NCBI RefSeq assembly: GCF_001540865.1
Contig: NC_033635.1
Location: 3,802,231-3,866,230 of the forward strand
Direction of reading: 5' to 3'
DNA: 64,000 bases
From: Ananas comosus
Taxonomy: Eukaryota; Streptophyta; Magnoliopsida; Poales; Bromeliaceae
The notes beneath the pieces were generated by a model. It ran no database searches. It saw only the letters and a list, made by a program, of their open reading frames with translations, and was not told the DNA's origin. Shown here one piece after another: positions 24,382-35,540 of the stretch. Within the stretch, counting starts at the first letter, position 1. The number at the start of each line of letters is the position of its first letter. A program made the translations under genes and the position numbers.

Positions 24382-24439
24382 GAGAGTTTGTTAAGAAGAA
24401 GAAGAAGAAGAAGAAGAAGGAAAAGGGGAGGAAATCACC
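22507..24439 (-). promoter_or_regulatory. Candidate 5'-UTR intron of the NPH3-like gene
   Basis: About 100 bases upstream of the start codon the minus strand has a good acceptor (ccgcag/gaagtc at 22508/22507). At 24439 there is a plausible donor (ttaag/gtgatt). A non-coding first exon in the CT-rich, (CAG)n-containing region 24440-24850 would fit plant gene structure. Purely an inference from splice-like motifs; transcript data would decide it. Confidence 0.3.
23210..23745. mobile_element. Foldback MITE, class I interior
   Basis: The two arms are reverse complements over more than 130 bases: gctagaatactatcgatagc, then a cassette (aaacgggctccgttgcc), then tgttttcgatgatgg, gacgatcggcaccgttgaac and gatctataccacttgaag. 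The interior 'catttgcctaatgatcaaaagg' is the class I core. It is bordered by TA microsatellites at 23195-23209 and 23759-23810. It lies in the 5' region of the NPH3-like gene, possibly inside a leader intron. Confidence 0.8.
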
Positions 24440-24780
24440 TTAAAAGGTCACACCACTAGTGCTACCACCACCAACAACTTTAGACACAAGCAGGTGTACT
24501 CTAAAGAACCACTAAACAGCAGCAGCAGCAGCAGCTGCAGCAGGAGGCCCATCATGCCCCCTCCCTCACCCACACCACCCCTCTGTGTCCTTGTCAGTCA
24601 GTCTCTCTCACCCCACCACCACACCACCACCACACCACCACCTTCTACCACACACAGCTAAAACACCAACAAAAATGCACCACAAAAAAAAAAGAGCAAA
24701 AAAGAAAAAAGGATAAAGGACGAGATATCTCCTCCCAGCCAATTTACCTACAAGAGGCAACAACATACTCCACAGAGTTC

Positions 24781-24840
24781 GCTTCTCTTTACCCACCCCC
24801 CCCCCCCCCCCCCCCTCTCTCTCTCTCTCGCTCTCTAGTA
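24781..24840. repeat. (C)n-(CT)n low-complexity tract
   Basis: A long C homopolymer followed by CT repeat; another (CT)n lies at 24942-24979. Both are in the probable promoter/leader of the NPH3-like gene. Confidence 0.85.
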
Positions 24841-24938
24841 AAGAGAACAAAGTTTTGACACGAGCTCTTCTTTTCTTCCTCTTTCTCTGCTTTTCATTGC
24901 CATTTATTGTTTCTTTATAGCCTCAGCTTCCCCCACCC

Positions 24939-24982
<44 letters not shown>

Positions 24983-25184
24983 ATGGCTAGCTTTTGCTTC
25001 TCTTTAGCCTGAGGCCTGCCTGCTGACTACTTGAGAGTTTAACAAGTAAAGTGACTTTAATGCCCCTTTAATTCTTGGAAAATTCCAAGGGAGAGCTAAC
25101 TTTACCAGTACAGCAGCTCTAGGAAAATGAGAGTGCTCTTCTTCTTCATAGGATACTAGTATTAGTCATCATTACATACTTTGA

Positions 25185-25268
25185 TTAATATATATATATA
25201 TAACATACTTTGATTAATATATATATATATATATATATATAGAGGGAGAGAGAGAGAGAGAGAGAGAG
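25185..25268. repeat. (TA)n and (GA)n microsatellite
   Basis: TA runs, duplicated with the phrase acatactttgattaatata, then a GA run directly abutting the foldback MITE that follows. Confidence 0.8.
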
Positions 25269-25520
25269 AGTTCGATTATTAATATACTTTTATGAGTATA
25301 AATTTATTTGTACTCATAAATTTTTAACCGTTAAATTTAACACTTTACTATTTTCACCTATTAGATCATACTATTCAAAAAACTACCCACTCAACCCTAG
25401 AAGACCACTATCATCATAATCGAGGATTACTATCATTCTAATCGCACATTTTTTTCATCCAACGATCGAAAATTTATGAGTACAAAAAGGTCTATACTCA
25501 TAAGAGTATAGCGGCTCTAA
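25269..25520. mobile_element. Foldback MITE, class II interior
   Basis: Left end gttcgattatt...acttttatgagtataaat...tactcataaattt; right end aatttatgagtac...tctatactcataagagtata...gcggctctaac. The interior contains the class II core (accgttaaat..., cacctattagatcatactattc, cccactcaaccctag). Each end forms its own hairpin (tatgagta/tactcata). Confidence 0.7.
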
Positions 25521-25528
25521 CATATATA

Positions 25529-25693
25529 GAGTCCGATTATTATACTCTTATTAGTATAGACTTCTTTGTACTCATAAATTTTTGACCGTTAAAACTACCC
25601 CCTTGACTATTTTCATCCATTATATCATACTATTCAAGCAACTACCCATTCAACCTTAGAGGACCACTATCATTCTAATATATAGTAGCCCTA

Positions 25694-25694
<1 letters not shown>
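25529..25694. mobile_element. Foldback MITE, class II, internally deleted
   Basis: Starts gagtccgattattatactcttattagtatag like the preceding element and shares its left half through cccattcaaccttagaggac, then jumps to tatagtagccctagc. The right arm is mostly deleted. Confidence 0.6.
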
Positions 25695-25733
<39 letters not shown>

Positions 25734-25945
25734 GAGTTAGAATACTTTTAGAAGCACCAATTTTCTTGGTGCTTCTAAATTTCTAGCCCTTGCATCTACT
25801 CCTTAATTACTAATACCTCTTGGATCAAACACTATTCTACCTACCACCACCTACTACCATCATCTCAACCCTACATCTCTCCATTCAATGGTTAAAAACT
25901 CAAAAGCATCACTCCCTTGATGTTTTTTAGAGTATTCTAGCTCAA
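25734..25945. mobile_element. Foldback MITE, class II with 'ggtgcttcta' cassette
   Basis: Left end gagttagaatacttttagaagcaccaa...ttggtgcttctaa and right end ...tttttagagtattctagctcaac. The hairpin cassette differs from the neighbouring class II elements although the interior (ctaattactaatacc, accacctactaccatcatc) is of the same type. (TA)n lies on both sides. Confidence 0.6.
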
Positions 25946-25960
25946 CTATATATATATATA

Positions 25961-26497
25961 GTAGGGCTACTATACTCTTATGAGTATAGAACCCTTCGTA
26001 CTCATAAGTTGTTTTCGATGTTGGGCTTTTCGAATAAACGATCCACACCATTAAACATGATCTAGAGTATTTGAAACTTTTAGAAAATAAATTTCGTAAA
26101 TTTTTAAAATCATTATAAAGTTTATCAAGCGGGTATAAAATGAACAGTTAAAATCGAATGACATTCTAAAAATGGATGATCGAATCTTCGATTTAAGATC
26201 GGAATTATTGATCTTTATTTAGGTAGTGTAATAGAATTTTCTATCAAAAATTTAACCTATTCCGATTCTTTTTCACCGTTAAACTAGCAAATATCTTATA
26301 TCGGTTGTTAAAAATTGTCAATTTTATGAGCTTTTGATCATAAGGTAATGATATCGAAAAATTATAAAATTTGATTTCTAGAAGTTTTAAATGCTCTAGA
26401 TAATGTTTAACGGTATGGATCATCAATTCGAAAGCTCTATCATCGAAAACGACTTATGAGTACGAGGACGATCGTACTCATAAAAGTATAGTAGCCG

Positions 26498-26501
<4 letters not shown>
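25961..26501. mobile_element. Foldback MITE, class I with 'tatgagta' cassette
   Basis: Full element: left gtagggctactatactctta, cassette ending in tactcataag, then ttgttttcgatgttgggctt, gatccacaccattaaacatg, class I core; right arm is the reverse complement and ends gtatagtagccggac. The same cassette sits on class II interiors at 25269 and 12795. A long (TA)n follows. Confidence 0.82.

Positions 26502-26502
<1 letters not shown>

Positions 26503-26582
<80 letters not shown>
26503..26582. repeat. Long (TA)n microsatellite
   Basis: About 80 bases of pure TA between two foldback elements. An N gap follows at 26593-26614. Confidence 0.9.
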
Positions 26583-26585
<3 letters not shown>

Positions 26586-26592
26586 AGCTATT

Positions 26593-26614
26593 NNNNNNNN
26601 NNNNNNNNNNNNNN
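26593..26614. other. Assembly gap (22 N)
   Basis: Run of N after the TA tract. It truncates the left half of the next foldback element. Confidence 0.99.
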
Positions 26615-27021
26615 ATAATTTTTCGATATCATTTACCTTACGATCAAAAGCTCACAAAATTGACAATTTTTAACGGCTGGTACGTGATACTTGCTAGTTT
26701 AACGGTATAAAAGAATCAAAATAGCTTGAATTTTTGATAGAAAATTCTATTCACTACGTAGATAAAGATCAATAACCCCGATCTTAAATTGAATGATCCG
26801 ATCATTCATATTTAGGACGTCGTTCGATTTTGACCATTCATTTTATATTCGTTTGATGGACTTTATAATGATTTCAAAAAATTACAAAATTTATTTTCTA
26901 TAAATTTCAAATACTCTAAATTATGTTTAACGATGTGGATCGACGATTCGGAAGCCCCAATATCAAAAATAACTTATTAGTACGAAGAGCTCTATATTCA
27001 TAAGAGTATAGTAGCCATACT
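26615..27021. mobile_element. Foldback MITE, class I, truncated by gap
   Basis: Class I core (tttttcgatatcatttacc, ttaacggc) and complete right arm ending aacttattagtacgaagagc...agagtatagtagccatac. The outer left arm is lost in the adjacent gap. Confidence 0.65.
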
Positions 27022-28780
27022 CTATATATAAATATATATAGGTGGAATAATATTAACTGTTGCGACAAGCACACAAGCAAAACGGAAAAATGATCGTAAA
27101 ATAGAGAAATCACAAAACAGTAAATTAAGATAGAATATAAAAATTTACGTAAAAAATTTTTTACAAAAAAAAATTACAGACGAAAAAGAAGATAACTTCG
27201 CTATATGAAAAAGGAGTACAAAATAGAAAATAGAGCAAAAGGAAAAAAAAAAAAAAAAACCCTTAAAAAATTTCTTCATAATCTAATCCGATCCATACTG
27301 CGGGGAGGGAGGCCCCTGCACTCTCCGTCGGATGTCAGTGATCGGCTACAAGCCCAGGCCTATCGACACGAGCCCTCTATTTTCATCATAGATATTTTTT
27401 TTTTCACAAATTATTTTTTAAAATTTATCGTACCATAAAATTATCGATAAATTAAGGATATCAAACTGATAACTAAATTTCGAAACACATCTAATATTTA
27501 CTATCATCTCTTTAGTAGTTTTCGATGTCTAGAATTTACTATTTGACGATTATACTAGTACTCCACATATTCCTATTTATTTCTAGATTTTCGACGAGGG
27601 AAGTAATATTAATAATGTACTTATATCAGTGCTGGAAAAGAACTATCTACTAATTGAATTTGATCAAATATAATTTTTTTATCTAATTAGTTTGTAGCTA
27701 AAACAAAATTATTAATATAATCGCCCTTAGGAAAGTTTAATTTAGTTTAATTAAAGAGTGATGCACCCCACTTATATTTTTTTTATACTATTTTGCTTTA
27801 TACGATGACATAAAGCATTCAATTGGATTGCAGTTATAACTCGGAGTATAGAGGTTTAATTTATCAGTAGAATGATAATTACAGTAGTTCAAAAATTAAT
27901 AAAAAAGCGTTATTTTAGCATCACTTAAAAATTATAAAATTTGTGTATGAGCAAAGTATTTTTTTTTTTTAATTAATCTCCATCAGGTGGTGGTTAATAA
28001 AAGAATGTCAACAATTGTTTTTCACTAGTCCCTGGTCCCCAAAGTTGCACCTAGTATTTATTTATTTTATTAATTAACTACCAAAACAGTGGATATCTTA
28101 TAGATACCATGAGACCATGCTTCCCCTTATTTTAGTCAAGGAAAAATAAACAATTAATCTTTGAATTTCTTAGCAAATTATAATTTAATTGATGTTTATA
28201 TTATATATTACACTAGTATTTTCTAAACATTTAACTTTAGGCTCTCCCAATTAAACTATTTCTGATCCTTCACTTTGGTTCTTATTATTTTAATCCAACT
28301 GGTTAATTTATAAGCAGTAAAATATGATGAACGCAGAAGCAGGCGACATGAAATAAAATATGAAATGGATCGAAGATCGATCGATGCACCATGCATGAAT
28401 GTCAAGATGCATGGAAGCAAAAGCAATAACTTTTGCTTACAAGTAAATAATTTAGAAATTTTTTTTACGTACATATCGACCAGCAATATTCAACTTTTGA
28501 GGACCAAAGTGAATCTTGGTAAAAAGTTCAAGGACCAATGGTGCAATTTATTACCCAGAATTTAGCAGTTAATCTCTTAGCTAATCAGATGAACTTACCT
28601 AATTGCTTACGATATATGGCACTAAGAACATGGCAAATCATACCATTAATTCTTAAATACCTACTGTTCTCTGAACATGAGCAATTAAAAAGAAACATCA
28701 TAAATTAAGCATGAACCTGCCATATGTACCATTCAAAAAGTTTCATTTTAAACTAACACACTCTCAGCAATAACCTAATT
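27022..28780. other. Gene-free AT-rich DNA
   Basis: Contains a probable LTR-retrotransposon scrap (27040-27380) and AT-rich sequence. No coding region, RNA gene or intact element is recognised. Confidence 0.4.
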
Positions 28781-28796
28781 AACTTATGTTAATGTG

Positions 28797-28995
28797 AAGT
28801 GCGGGCCTCAGCTACTATCCCTCCTCTCCCTACTCACATCCCCTCTTTTTTTTCCTTTTGTTTTCCTTTGTCTTACATTTTCACTTTACCTTTTTTGCCG
28901 GTTCTCTGGGAGGTCTTTGCTGCTTCTATACTATACACCCCGTTCATTTTGCTTAATGAATAAAGCAGGTAGCTTACTATCTTTTTCTCAAAAAA
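28797..28995 (+). mobile_element. 5'-truncated LINE 3' end
   Basis: A 199-bp insertion with an A-rich tail flanked by the perfect 16-bp duplication AACTTATGTTAATGTG (28781-28796 and 28996-29011). The 3' end, tgcttaatgaataaagcaggtagcttactatctttttctc + A, has the form typical of plant L1-type LINE tails. It also resembles the tail of the SINE family here (tgaaataaacgaagcgggtagcgtgctacctatctc). No reverse transcriptase sequence remains. Confidence 0.72.
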
Positions 28996-29159
28996 AACTT
29001 ATGTTAATGTGCATGCTATTGTGTCTAGTAAATTATATAAAGTAATTATTTTTAAAAAAAAACTTAAGCTGTTGCGTCTCCACTCATGTCTGCAATCGAG
29101 ATTTTTTGATTGACTCTAGATGTGGACTTAAATTAAGTGAAAAAAAAATTAAATAATAT

Positions 29160-29215
29160 TAGAAGCTTGTCGGGACTCAAACTTAAGATCTTGTGCTTTA
29201 ATACATATAAATTAT
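29160..29215 (-). repeat. LTR/primer-binding-site-like relic
   Basis: gggactcaaacttaagatcttgtgctttaata resembles the antisense of an initiator-Met primer-binding site region adjoining an LTR. A similar scrap is at 37945-37985. Too degraded to classify. Confidence 0.25.
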
Positions 29216-29319
29216 ATAAAATAATCTTTTAGAAAAAAAGCTTAATTTGCTGATATTTATATTCAACATAGCTATTCTTATTCAATTGTGATAAAGCTCC
29301 TACAGTTTGCTTCGGGGTT

Positions 29320-29945
29320 AAGAAAAAATTAGTTATTTCAGGGATAGGGTTAAGTTCAGGGCTAAGGTGGGGTTAGAGCATTTTTATGTTTGGTTAAGAA
29401 TTGGAGTTAGTCCAGAATTAAAGAAAATAGTGTTTAGTTGGAGAAGGTGGGATAAGAAGGATAGTGGGTAAAATAATGTTTTGTTTGGTTGGAGTAGTGG
29501 GGTGGGGTGGAGTTATCTGGGGTTAGCTAACCCCATCCCAAATGGGTGGGGGTTAGCTAACCTCACCCCCCTAAAATCATGTTTGGGAATAAAACCGGGG
29601 TTAAGGGGTTATCCCACCCCTTAACCCCAAACCAAGTGTTTAGTTAGGGGATAGGGATAGGCATAGGCCCTTATCCCCCCTTTTATACCCAAACGCTAAT
29701 TTTTTACTCAAGAACAGTAGTTTTCGGTTACCTATAATAACCGGTTATAACTATTCCCACCAACACCTCCATTTTCTATATAAAACTACCTAATATTTTT
29801 CTTATTCTATATTATCTATCCAAACGCTATTTTTCTTATCCCCGGGAACAACCCAATTTTCATCCAAACGTTATTTTTCTGATCCTCATACTTGTACCCA
29901 TCCCTATAATAGCTAGTTCATGCTCATACCCGAACCAAACGATAA
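29320..29945. mobile_element. MITE cluster with GGGGTTAGCTAACC palindromes
   Basis: Contains tttggttaag... near the left and ...cgaaccaaacg at the right, which look like Tourist-type inverted ends. Inside is a strong palindrome (ctggggttagctaacccca) repeated with a GGGGTTA-rich spacer. Probably two superposed MITE copies; boundaries uncertain. Confidence 0.4.
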
Positions 29946-30009
29946 GAATTAAAGAAATGCATGCAAAATGAGTCATTTCTCTTATTAGTGTAGGCATGAA
30001 TATCAATTT

Positions 30010-30400
30010 TTAAGATCCACATAAAAATAAATTGGAGGTTTTAGCATATAAAAATAAATTAGAGATACATAATATTTACGTGATTCGGCCACTGACCTAC
30101 GTTGACTGGCGAAGGCGGAGCGGAGATCTTCATTATAATAGTAGTGAACAAAATATGCCTCTCTCGCAAAACCCTAATTCCAAAAATACAGCCAAACTCT
30201 TTCTCATCTGCTGCACCAAATCAATGGTATAAATAGTATATTTATAATAGTGGCTAACTCCTAATATGATTAGGAATATAAATCCACTAAGACTAGAAAT
30301 ATATTAATTAGATTAGGCATAATCTAAATTTAATACAGAATAGGGTTAGAAAACCTTGCGGTTCTAGAATTAGAGACATATCTAACAACATATGTATCTA
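30010..30400. repeat. LTR-retrotransposon-like fragment
   Basis: tttacgtgattcggccactgacctacgt...gcggagatcttcattataatagtag is a phrase commonly seen in plant LTR elements. No coding domains are present. Confidence 0.35.
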
Positions 30401-31077
30401 TGTATAGTTATAATTAAATCTTACAACCCAAGCACCCTAGGATTTACAAAAATTCAAATAAAATTTTAGTTAAAAAATAATATTAAATTATAAGGCAAGG
30501 AAGGAAGAAGAGTCTTTGGATGAATGAGATACAAAATGTATACTTAGTTTAGAGGGCGTACAAATAGATAATATACATATTTTTTTATTATTTATATGCA
30601 CGGTATAAAATTGTCATGTAAGTTTATCTGCATATCAAAAACCAGCAAAACAAAATCATGTGTGATTAAAAAAAAACTTTGTAATAGGTATTCTAGAGAG
30701 GTTCTAATGTTCTATACATAATGATATTTGTGTACTGAGACATGTAAGATAGTGAAGAACCTAATGGACGTAATATAATAACTTTACGTTGGAATATGTA
30801 TCAAAGAAAAAAATAGATTCTTATATTTGAACACAAAGTACGTAAAAAGCTTTTGGTTATAAGTGTTGGTATTCTATATGGAATGATAGCTATAAAGAAC
30901 ACTTTCCTTTCTATTGGGTCGAGAAAAAAATATACAAATATTGTTTTTTTTTGACAACTTAAATTTTTAGATATGAAATCATTTGTTTTACATTATTTAA
31001 CATCTTAATTTAGTAGAAAAATTTTCAGCTCATATTTTACCGAATTGCTAAGTGTTTTGAGCTCTAAGGGGCCATTT

Positions 31078-31531
31078 GTTTAAATGTAATTATAAATATA
31101 GTGTGGTTAGAGATGCATATAGTTGAAAATGCAGCAGTTACAACTGCATGCATCTTATTTGGTTGGATGTAGTAGAAAACACTGCAAGTATAAATAATTT
31201 GTTTGGTTGCATGCATTTGAGAAATAATTTTTAAAATTTTATTATTTTATATATATGATGGTGAGATTACCTCTAATGTAAAAAAGAAAAATAATTTTTG
31301 TTTAAAAAATAATTGAGCAGGTAAGCATACTTTTTATTTAATGTTACTCTCTCCAACTACTGCAGTTTGAACTACAGCTAATTTGGGCGTAGTTTAAACT
31401 GCTGCAGTTGGGTCTCCTCCTGCCGTTCCTATTGTAGCAATTAAAATTAAATACATCACACCAAACACCGAATTTGTATTTGCATACAGTTACAAGTGCA
31501 GTGTAGTTGCAAATACATACAACCAAGCATC
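31078..31531. mobile_element. Tourist-like MITE (copy 1)
   Basis: Begins GGGGCCATTTGTTTAAATG after TAA (31075-31077) and ends at a degraded inverted end (caaccaagcatctc) followed by TTA. The interior contains repeated CTGCAGTT/AACTGCAG motifs. It is the same family as 34361-34825 in opposite orientation. Three-base TAA/TTA duplications are typical of PIF/Harbinger MITEs. Confidence 0.65.
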
Positions 31532-33006
31532 TCTTAATATAAAGTATTGAACATATAGTAATAAAATATTATTCTTTAACAGCATAAATTTTTGAAAATA
31601 AAAGTGGAGATCAGAGTAATTTTTTATTACTAGGAATGTCTCTTGATAGAACTAGACCATTTTAATTAGGCCAGGGTCAGGATAAACTTTGCTACATATT
31701 TGGCTTGGCCATTTTGTCAAATTGAGCTTAGTTAGGTCCATATTGTTTTCATTAGTGGATACCTACCCAACCCAAACCAACTCAACCAAAAAGATTGTCA
31801 CACCCTAAGCTAATGAGATAGATCAGGCTTTATAGATTTTGACTTAACTGCTTCCATTAATGCTTTAATTACCTGTACCTAGTGGCCTTGATTCTTGAAC
31901 CAAGCATACCATGCTACAATTAGGTTAAACTTTACTTTCCCAAATTTATTGTATAATTAAGAACCCAAACTGGATTCAGATTCAAGGCCATATTGACTAC
32001 CTATTGTTCCTTACTTTTTTGTACGAACCTTCTTTGCTTTTTGTTTTCTAATTCACTAAATTTTTTTATGATCGTAAACTTTTCGATCTTATCGAATATG
32101 TCTGCCAAATTTGGGATTATGATATGAGTGTGCTAAGGTCAGATCAAGTTGGTCCAATCGAACACGCAAAGGGGCCATGCATGCCCACTATATCCTGCAT
32201 CGATCAGCTTTCATAGTGGGATTACTATTTCTCGCGTAGCAGCGGCAATAATTGATCGCGCAAATCTAACTTTTCGATTTGATCTCCTTCTTATGCTATA
32301 TTTCATCTTTTAACAAAATATTATTGGTTGATTTTGTCATGTACGCAAATAAAGAATCTATTAAGAAACTTTTAGTTCCATTGTTTGTTCCTTCATGAAT
32401 CTCAAGCAAAATCCCCCAAAGCAAGGAGGGATCCCCTTATTATTATTATATATATTATTACTTAGCATTTAATTAATGAGATTTATAAGAGACACACACG
32501 TCACCTTAATGTGATAATGGGGGACATAACATAGTGGGGACAATGAGACAATGTCCTAACTAAAGGAGATCCCCCCCATCCCCTTAAGAAAAGCCATGTA
32601 TATCCAAGATCCACCACATAATATTATTTGTGAAATGAAATCACCCTCACATGCACTTTTTTTTCTTTTTCTTTTTTTTTTTTGTTGCTTGCATGTAACT
32701 CTATCTTAACTCTTTCTCTCTCATCATTTCAAATAAGTAAATGATCTTAGACCCTCCATAAACAAGGGAACACAAGAGAGACACACAACACAAGGGTGCT
32801 CCAAAGCACAAGGATTAGCGCTCGATCGGAGCGCTAATCCGACGCGACAAGAGGCACTGATAAAGAGTAGATAGTAGATGCCTTATGTCCAGGTGAAAAA
32901 TATTGATATGAATAATCGACGCATGCACCACAAACAGAAAGTAGGTGGAAGGATGATGCAGGATCACTTCTTGTGAATAGTGTTTCGTATCAAAACTAAT
33001 TGAATA

Positions 33007-33495
33007 ACTACAATAGAATTAACTTATAGCGACATATTTTTAGAACATTTTTGTGTACGTGTTTTATTTATGCTAAATTTTTTTAAAAAAAAATCTGCTA
33101 AGTTCTAAATATAAAGCCTAATCCAACCAAAAATAAAATGTTACTAAATACTTGTTACAAACAGAAAAGGAAAAGAAAAAAAAAATCGATCACCATCACC
33201 TTTTCTCCCCTCATTCAATCCACTAAAACCCTAGACGAAGAGCTCCCTCGCTCTTCTTCTCCTCCGCGCCGCAGCCGACAAGGTATGATACTGGCGGTTG
33301 CTAAATGTTTAAATAAGTACCGATAAATTAGCAGCATTTTTTTAGATTATACCAACACTCTTAAACTGTCACTATATACCTAGCGACCCCACATATAGCA
33401 ACATTTTTTTAAAAGTGTAGATAATTTAGCTAACAGTATTTTTTTTTACCTGTACCGATATTTAAAAGTGTCGTTATATACTGTTTTGTTGTAGT
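33007..33495. mobile_element. CACTA-like non-autonomous element
   Basis: Ends ACTACAATAG... and ...TTTTGTTGTAGT are inverted. Subterminal repeats of the form tagcgacat / gtcgttat / aaaagtgt are scattered near both ends, as in CACTA transposons. The terminal C is altered and the target duplication is unclear. A GC-richer stretch inside (about 33185-33282) ends in a donor-like ccgacaag/gtatga. Confidence 0.45.
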
Positions 33496-34360
33496 AAGTG
33501 GTGATGCATGACAAGTTGATCTTGTTTTTGAGTTGATTAATATAATTACTTTTTGAAAAGAAAAATTCAGATATTTTTTTTTATCCCTCTCTTGCGGAAT
33601 AAATAATTGTGATATCCATCAGCACTTATGTCAAATATTTCTTTTCTCAGAGGATCGGTACATTTGATTCCTCTATAATTAATCGTAGCTATATATAACT
33701 TGAACAAAACTTCACCGGAAAGCTTCCCAGCAAAAAGGAGGTGTGTGAATTGTCGGATTGCTGTTATTTAAATTTCGAAACGAGTTTCGAGTATGATCTG
33801 ATACGTGAACTTCGAATGAAATAGTTGGTGAAGTTTGTTTTTCTCTTCCATTTAAATGATAATATGCCCACTGGCATTCAAACTTAGGCATTATGTTCTG
33901 ATATTACGAACAATAATTGATTTATTAATGTAAGTGGTTGAAAAAAAAAAAAAACGGAAAAATCTATCATTTTCCTTTCATTTCAAAGAGTCAATAGAAT
34001 GATATAAAATGCAACTTGAAATATTTTAATTGATGGTATACTAAAGAAAGAAATGCGAATTTTCATATCCGCTATACTAACGGTCCGTGATGTAATGTTA
34101 TATTTGGGAACCGTTTAATTCACAATTTGCAATATTTTGAAATTTTATTATATAATTTATATATAAAATGACAAATTTATTACTAACTAATCAAGCTACT
34201 TAATTAAATTAAAATATTGTTAAGAACTAGTATTTATTTTTATTAATTAAGTATTAATAATTCTCATCCAATATGAAAGTGAAAGTATCTCCTAGTTCAT
34301 AATAATTTAATATTCCTGCCACGAACATAATAATCTACAACGATTCGATTACTTCACTAA

Positions 34361-34825
34361 GGGGCCGTTTAGTTATATATAGTTGCAACTGCACTGCAGT
34401 TGTAACTGTATATAAATACAAATTTCGTGTTTGGTTTGATGTATTTAACTCCAACTGCTGCAGTAGGAACTGCAGGAGGAGGCCCAACTACAGCAGTTCG
34501 AACTACGTCAAAATTGGCCGCAGTTTCAACTACAGCAGTTGGAAAGAATAACTTTAAATAAAAAGTATGCTTACCTCCTTAATATTTTTTAAACAAAAAT
34601 TATTTTCTTTTGTTACATTAGAGGTAATCTCACCATCATATATATAAATAAATAAAATTTTAAAATTATTTCTCAACTGCATGCAGCCAAACAAATTATT
34701 TACACTTACAGCGCTTTCTACTACATCCAACCAAACATGATTCATATAGTTATAACTGCTGTATTTCGAACTGCATACATCTTTAATTATACTGCATTTA
34801 TAATTACATCTAACCAAAGGGCCCC
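34361..34825. mobile_element. Tourist-like MITE (copy 2)
   Basis: Perfect TAA target duplication (34358-34360 and 34826-34828) around inverted ends GGGGCCGTTTAGTTA... and ...TAACCAAAGGGCCCC. 465 bp, non-coding, with CTGCAGT-rich interior. Inverted relative to 31078-31531. Confidence 0.78.
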
Positions 34826-35242
34826 TAACATGCATATTATACAACTACTCCGCTTGAATATAACGATAATAATTTAAATATTTTTAATAAAAAAATATGA
34901 AAAAAAATCTAAATATTGTATGATCGAGAATTCAACGGGCCCTCATATCAATTTGCTCCATAATTAATCAACTCTTGGTTTCATATATAGAATTATTAAC
35001 AAAAGTTACTCAATCTCCTAAAGGGATTCGTATCATGCCTTAGGTCATCTCCATTGTCTTTCACATTGTATCACATGTTTCCTCATCGTATTATTCTATT
35101 CCTCTACACTCATTGTGTCTCCTCCCACATCGTTATAGCCTTTTTGACTCTTGTACATGTACTAACTCATAAAAGTGTTGTTTTCTACTACCCAGTTGAA
35201 TAGATTCCACTCGGCTTAATTTCTACTTGGTTAATAATTTGA

Positions 35243-35520
35243 GTAGGTCCTGTATGCTATTAGGTGTACGGAGGCTTTTATACTTTTAAATTATTTTTGA
35301 TGATGAGACTTTTGAATTGACGATCGGCTCCGTTAGACTTAATCTATTGTATTTGAAATATCTAGAAAATAAATTTTACAGTTTTTCGAAATTATTTACC
35401 TAGCGATCAAAAAAATTCAAAATCAACGGCTAAAAATAAAAATCTCACAAAAAGTGGTGATATAACGCTAAAATTTTTTATCAAAGATATTGACCTTGCA
35501 GTAAGTGGTATAAAGATTTT
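35243..35520. mobile_element. Half of a foldback MITE, class I
   Basis: Carries the left arm and core (gtacggaggcttttatac, gacgatcggctccgttagac, tatctagaaaataaatttta, cctagcgatcaaaa, aacggctaaaa) and then runs into a TA microsatellite. The right arm is missing. Confidence 0.6.
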
Positions 35521-35540
35521 TTTATATATATATATATATA

